Source of the DNA: Clavulina sp. PMI_390
Lineage: Eukaryota; Basidiomycota; Agaricomycetes; Cantharellales; Hydnaceae
Assembly (NCBI GenBank): GCA_015039315.1
Contig: WIDE01000069.1
Span: 94,308-158,307 of the forward strand
Direction: 5' to 3'
DNA length: 64,000 nt
Shown: in pieces, positions 59,977 to 64,000 of the stretch
How the letters are laid out: each line of letters starts with the position of its first letter
Numbering within the stretch: position 1 is the first letter of the stretch
Made by a program: the position numbers and the translations under genes
Notes under the pieces: generated by a model
Databases searched by the model: none
The model's input: only the letters and a program-made list of their open reading frames with translations
What the model was told of the DNA's origin: nothing

Positions 59977-60608
59977 ATGGGCTGGTTCTCCGATGACTCT
60001 GATCAGGCCCAGGCCTACAACCAGTTTACCTCGGGCGAGCCGCACAAGTCTTCCATCACCCACGAGCTCATCGCTGGTATGTTCGCATTCATCATTCCAA
60101 TCACGTCGGTCGCGTCTGTTCGGATGTATGACTGTATAATACGTGAGACCATGGCTAAACTCAATTGCTCCTCAGGTGCTGCTTCGTTCGAGGCAGCTAA
60201 GGCTTACGAGAATCACTGCGCCGAGAACGGCCAGCCTGAATCGCACGCCAGGGCTAAGGAGCTCCTGTATGTCGTCACCTATCAACATTTAGCTTCAGAG
60301 ACGTGTATCTGACCATTTTCTCGGCATCACCTATAGTGCCGGCTTCGCCGGTGCTTTCGTCGACCGTGAGGTTGAGACTCGTGGCCTTGACGTCAGTTCT
60401 ATCTCATACCTTGACGACCCCTTTCTCTAACCTGCACGCGATCCTTCGAATTATAGTTTATTGACAAGGAGAAGGCCAAGTATCAGGCTAGGCAGCAAGC
60501 TGAACAAGCTCTTGCCAACGACTCGTCGTGAGTAGTTTGACAATTCCATCCAGCATTGACCATTAATCCTGATCATCGCTTGCATTTGATAGAAATGACT
60601 GGAGTTAA
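59977..60608 (+). CDS. CipC-like protein, copy 1
   Basis: Five exons (59977-60076, 60176-60266, 60337-60391, 60457-60527, 60593-60608) join in phase to 110 residues. The sequence runs MGWFSDDSDQAQAYNQF, SSITHELIAGAASFEAAKAY, ENHCAENGQPESHARAKELL, AGFAGAFVDREVETRGLDFI and ends NDWS. This matches the small fungal CipC family (concanamycin-induced protein C and relatives), seen as abundant cytosolic or secreted stress- and biotrophy-associated proteins of unknown biochemistry. The C-terminal helix is Lys/Gln/Ala-rich. A TATA box sits 80 bp upstream. The next gene is a close paralogue in the same orientation. Confidence 0.9.
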
Positions 60609-61494
60609 ATCGCTGTACCACGTGAATCCATCCAATGTACCCTGTCTTTGTACAATCAAGCAATGAATTGTACAATGTAGTTTGTGTTTGCTCCAGTAAC
60701 CATGTTTGGGATAAGATATTGAGTAGTGTGATCAGCCCCGTCGAAAATTCTAACCATGGTTGCTGAGCACCAGACACATAATTTGGTGGTGTATTGAGTA
60801 AGTGCGGGGGGGTTCACTTGTTACATTCGACCCCTGTATCAGTCTTCATAGGCCGAAAGGTGATAGGAATTCCGCCTGACGCGCCTTTGGTGGTGACGGA
60901 GGCAGTTATTTTCTGTCGCGGTCGAGGGCGATCTGAACTCGGGTCTCAATCCACCATCGGCCAGTGATAACATACGAGATGCCATCACTCATACCTCATC
61001 ATCTTCTCAGGCTATCATTTGGGACAATTAGGAGCGAGATGGCCGGGTTATGAAAATGTAATTCGGAATGTGATACTCCAGTGAGTGATACCGACCCTTT
61101 ATGAGATTCTCAACGTGCTTACTGGTGGTTGGTGAAAGCACGAATTCCATCCGCATGATAGACTGCAGGAGTGTTACCGGGAAACGAACTTCGCGCGTCA
61201 CAGGTGTCCCCGCGCGGCGAATGCGATTGAACGTTCATCTTGCCGCGACCAATTCGATAGAGCTGACGTGATGGGGCCACTCTTCTACCGGGGGCGATGC
61301 TACCAATCACTGCTGATAGAGACAGGAGTACTGAATGAAATTCGATCAGCCAATATCCCAAAACTATTGCGGCTAGTACAGTTACTGCGGGTGGCCTTTC
61401 CCTTGGCATTGGTATAAAAGGCCCCAGCCAACTCGTCATTCGATCCTCTCTCCGCCACCACGCATATTCCCTCCATCTAAACACACAAATCGCA
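60609..61494. other. Spacer between the two CipC-like genes
   Basis: 886 bp; holds copy 1's 3' UTR and copy 2's promoter with a TATA box. No supported ORF. Confidence 0.5.
61413..61420 (+). promoter_or_regulatory. TATA box of CipC-like gene 2
   Basis: TATAAAAG lies 82 bp upstream of the start at 61495, almost the same spacing as copy 1 (80 bp). The leader is again CA- and pyrimidine-rich. Confidence 0.65.
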
Positions 61495-62150
61495 ATGCCT
61501 TGGTTCAATGATGATTCTGATCAGGCTCAGTCCTACAACCAGTACCATAAGGAAAAGGATTCGGAGCACAAAGCCTCCTGGACCCACGAACTGATCGCTG
61601 GTACGTTTCGATCTCAACGGTGGATTCCTGCCGATCTTCCCAGAGACTTGCTCCCTCTCCTATCCGGAGCGTTTACTAACGAGAGCCTCGTCCGATCTCA
61701 GGTGCTGCTTCATACGAGGCCGCTAAGGCTTACGAGAACCACGTCGCTGAGAATGGTCACCCTGACTCGCATGCTAAGGCTAAGGAGCTCCTGTACGTCT
61801 CTAATCATTCCATCAAGCTCCCGCAGTCTAGATAATAACTATTTTCCGTGCACTTTCCTGATAGTGCCGGTTTCGCTGGTGCCTTCATTGACCGTGAGGT
61901 TGAGACCCGTGGCCTTGACGTGAGTTGAGCTCTGACATTTCTGTACTTGCCAGTTTACTGACCATATCCTTCGTCTTTATCTCTAGTTCATAGACAAGGA
62001 AAAGGCGAAGCATGAGGCTAAGAAGCACGCTGAGCAAGGTCTTGCTCGCAACAACGAGTAGGTCTTTTCTTCTCGATCCGAGAGAATGTACAAGCAATCA
62101 TGGGGATCTGATTTTCATTGTGTCCTGCTCATAGCTTCGATTGGAAGTAG
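61495..62150 (+). CDS. CipC-like protein, copy 2
   Basis: Five exons (61495-61600, 61702-61792, 61865-61919, 61987-62057, 62135-62150) join in phase to 112 residues. It reads MPWFNDDSDQAQSYNQYHK, ASWTHELIAGAASYEAAKAY, ENHVAENGHPDSHAKAKELL, AGFAGAFIDREVETRGLDFI and ends DFDWK. Exons 2-5 have exactly the lengths of copy 1 (91, 55, 71, 16 nt), so the intron positions are conserved; only exon 1 is longer by six bases (KEKD region). Without the last intron the frame would stop at 62061 with NNE; the match to copy 1's NDWS end favours splicing. Confidence 0.9.
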
Positions 62151-62366
62151 ATGCTGGGTTCCACCACCACTCTGGCTTCTGTATATACTCATCCGTGTAA
62201 CAAACAAAAATGAAAGTGTTGTCACAATTAGCAGGCGCCTGAATACACAGTCAATGATTCGGAATTTGGATACTAAACTAGGAGGTGCCATCGATTCAGA
62301 CGCAGTCAATCAGCCAACACATCTTGCGCCAACAAATCGCGCACCTAAATGTATCATATCATGATA

Positions 62367-62405
62367 GGGAAAAGCTATTTGACACCCAGGTGTTACCACC
62401 TCCCT
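62367..62405 (+). repeat. Left terminal inverted repeat
   Basis: Inverted copy of the sequence at about 63037-63079, with a short indel after the AAGCTATTTG core. Confidence 0.8.
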
Positions 62406-63036
62406 GGGGGGGTCCTAGCACCCCCTCATTATAGGGCGGGTAACGTGTGATCAGCAATCAACCAACCTTGGAGATCGGCGTACTGGCACTGCGAGATCCG
62501 AGTGCTCAAGCGTTGACTGCTTCACCATATGAAATTGCGGGGTCTTTGTCAACGTGCGACGGAGGAATTCTCGAGCTCGACTCAACTCGCCGCTCATGAG
62601 CTTTAAGAGAGCATTGCAACCAATGATACTAACTCATTCCATTCTCAAAAGCGATCGAATTGGAGATTGAAATTGTCCGAAGGTCATGCACGCTCCAGCG
62701 CTGGAGGCGGGCCCACGCGCACTCAGTAGCGCGAGGCATCTCCCTACGTATGAGACCGACAGCAATTCAATGTCCGACTATGATGAATTTCTCAGTTTCA
62801 GAGCTAACATTACTGATAAAGCACATAGCAGCACACCACGATGTATATTATGGTACTCTGATCGAGCTATGTAGATACACGAACTCGACACTGATGTTCG
62901 TATCATCAATGCCGTGTTGGTCAATCACTGATTTGTTTTACACTTGTCGCTCTGAACACTGCGGATCATGGGGGGTTGCTCGATAGCTACCACCCCTCCC
63001 CATGCAGGGTTTGCGGTCGGATGTTCTCGGGCCAGA

Positions 63037-63079
63037 GGGGGAGGTGGTAACACCTGGGAGGTGCCAAATAGCTTTTTCC
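63037..63079 (-). repeat. Right terminal inverted repeat
   Basis: Reads GGTGGTAACACCTGGGAGGT then GCCAAATAGCTTTTTCC on the plus strand, the mirror of the left end. Confidence 0.8.
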
Positions 63080-63979
63080 TATATGATATTAGTCTCTTAA
63101 TAAGGGTTTTGTATCTTTCTCTTAAGAGTGGTCCTTAGTTCTGGCTGTTTCTCATACTCGCAGTACAGATTCAGTGGGAGGACATATCTCTCACACATAT
63201 TACTCGCTTGTATCTTCTTTAGTCACCACATTTGAAGTAGCCTACAGGTTATGACAACTATGGAGAGGACTTTAGATCATTTAGATCCAGGTCCGGGATT
63301 TTGTCAACATGCATTGTGCGTTAATGATTCCTCTTACGGAGTGTTGTAAAACCAGTGAGGAAGACCTAATCATGATGTACTCATCTCGTCCAAGTAAGGT
63401 GACTGCGGGTTCGATTGGTATCGTATTCGCCGTACATAACTATCTCCCCTACTCATGATGCCGCGCCGAAGCTTTGCTTGCCACAACTTCAAGGGCTGGT
63501 GTTGCTTCCGTCCGGGAGATGTCGGCTCGGAAACAATGCTCTCCATTCTGACGGTGCGTCTTATATGTCTTTTCTCATGGGGCCGTCGATGGTGATATTG
63601 ACCAGGTCTAGGGAAGAACCAGGGATCTCGATAACCGGATGGGCCCATACATCTTATGGTGGCGGAAGTTACAAGGTTCCGTTATAGTTGCAGATCTTTG
63701 GTCGCCATCCTGAACCCATGTTGTTGTACGGCTTAGACTCATGAGGTCGTGGATGTATGCAAATACATGACCTGGCATGTTGTATAACAGCCACAGGCTT
63801 GCGGCCGGAATGCCGATCATAACTTGTAATACAGGGCATACTGAGTAAAGAGTCAGATGCGTAGGCAAAATGTGTAAAGTGAGGGAGGTACAAGGAGAAA
63901 AGAAGAGCTGCATCATCACGCTCGCGCAACACAATGAAAAGTACTGTCTATACATAGGGAGATATGGAGACCGGGGAGG
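63080..63979. other. Right-hand flank without supported gene
   Basis: About 0.9 kb. Two overlapping minus-strand open frames (63370-63648 and 63608-63955) are present, but neither has recognisable domains or a clear splice link. It could be the 3' part of a gene running off the window. Confidence 0.4.
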
Positions 63980-63981
63980 AC

Positions 63982-64000
63982 CGGGGGGGGGGGGGGGGGG
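63982..64000. repeat. Poly-G run at the window end
   Basis: An unbroken G homopolymer reaches the last base. It may be a true microsatellite or a sequencing artefact at a contig or gap edge. Confidence 0.8.

Larger units (their letters stand above)
62367..63079. mobile_element. MITE-like element with terminal inverted repeats
   Basis: The left end (62367 onward) begins GGGAAAAGCTATTTG and continues ACACCCAGGTGTTACCACC. The reverse complement of the right end (63079 backward) begins GGAAAAAGCTATTTG and continues GCACCTCCCAGGTGTTACC. The repeats match over about 40 bases with a 3-base indel. TA dinucleotides flank both ends (62365-62366 and 63080-63081), a possible TA target duplication. The 713-bp body encodes no transposase; an ORF at 62660-62986 resembles nothing. 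It fits a non-autonomous DNA transposon, perhaps Tc1/mariner-type by its TA site. Confidence 0.75.

Noticed and set aside
62660..62986. Transposase ORF inside the inverted-repeat element
   Set aside because: 108 codons with no DDE-type or helix-turn-helix features; the element looks non-autonomous.
1..64000. tRNA, rRNA or other structured RNA genes
   Set aside because: Looked for cloverleaf-type A/B box pairs and rRNA-like stretches by eye on both strands and found none I could support; a covariance-model scan would settle it.

Overview
This 64 kb window looks like nuclear DNA from a filamentous basidiomycete, most likely an Agaricomycete. The genes are dense and broken by many short introns (about 50-120 bp) with GT(A/G)NGT donors and C/TAG acceptors. 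The gene set is fungal: a VosA-type velvet factor, CipC-like proteins, ArfGAP1/Gcs1, Bfr1, Utp23, Nhp2, a 14-3-3 protein and a Gis2/Byr3-type zinc-knuckle protein. A Rhizoctonia/Ceratobasidium-like source would fit, but that is a guess from style. All gene models below were spliced by eye; where I give exon coordinates I checked reading phase.

Layout. 0.3-3 kb: a 2-oxoglutarate/Fe(II) dioxygenase (+) and UTP23 (-). 3.8-7.2 kb: a three-RRM protein (-). 8.3-10.6 kb: an EVE-domain protein (-) built from a run of micro-exons. 11.6-12.7 kb: 14-3-3 (-). 14.3-16.5 kb: an 11-knuckle CCHC protein (-) whose second half is a tandem exon array. 17.3-20.6 kb: an RGS-domain protein with a C-terminal membrane helix (+). 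21.2-23.2 kb: a MYND-finger protein (+). 23.5-25.7 kb: a secreted FAD-linked oxidase (-). 25.7-28.2 kb: mostly gene-poor. 28.2-29.7 kb: a secreted Thr-rich protein (-). 30.7-33.9 kb: two membrane-protein genes (+), the first interrupted by a 459-bp run of N. 34.3-37.0 kb: an MFS drug-efflux transporter (-). 38.2-40.3 kb: a forkhead-like regulator (+). 41.6-45.3 kb: MLH3 (-). 45.7-47.4 kb: ArfGAP1/GCS1 (-). 47.8-50.0 kb: velvet factor (+). 50.6-58 kb: a minus-strand run of a PPR protein, BFR1 and NHP2. 58.2-58.9 kb: an unidentified minus-strand gene. 60.0-62.2 kb: two tandem CipC-like genes, each with a TATA box. 62.4-63.1 kb: a MITE-like element with terminal inverted repeats. The window ends in a G homopolymer.

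Most genes are housekeeping (ribosome biogenesis, RNA binding, mitochondrial RNA handling, vesicle traffic, mismatch repair) with scattered regulatory and secreted or transport genes. I see no biosynthetic cluster, CRISPR array, rRNA or tRNA. The features most worth following up are the zinc-knuckle exon array, the EVE-gene micro-exons, the CipC tandem pair and the inverted-repeat element.
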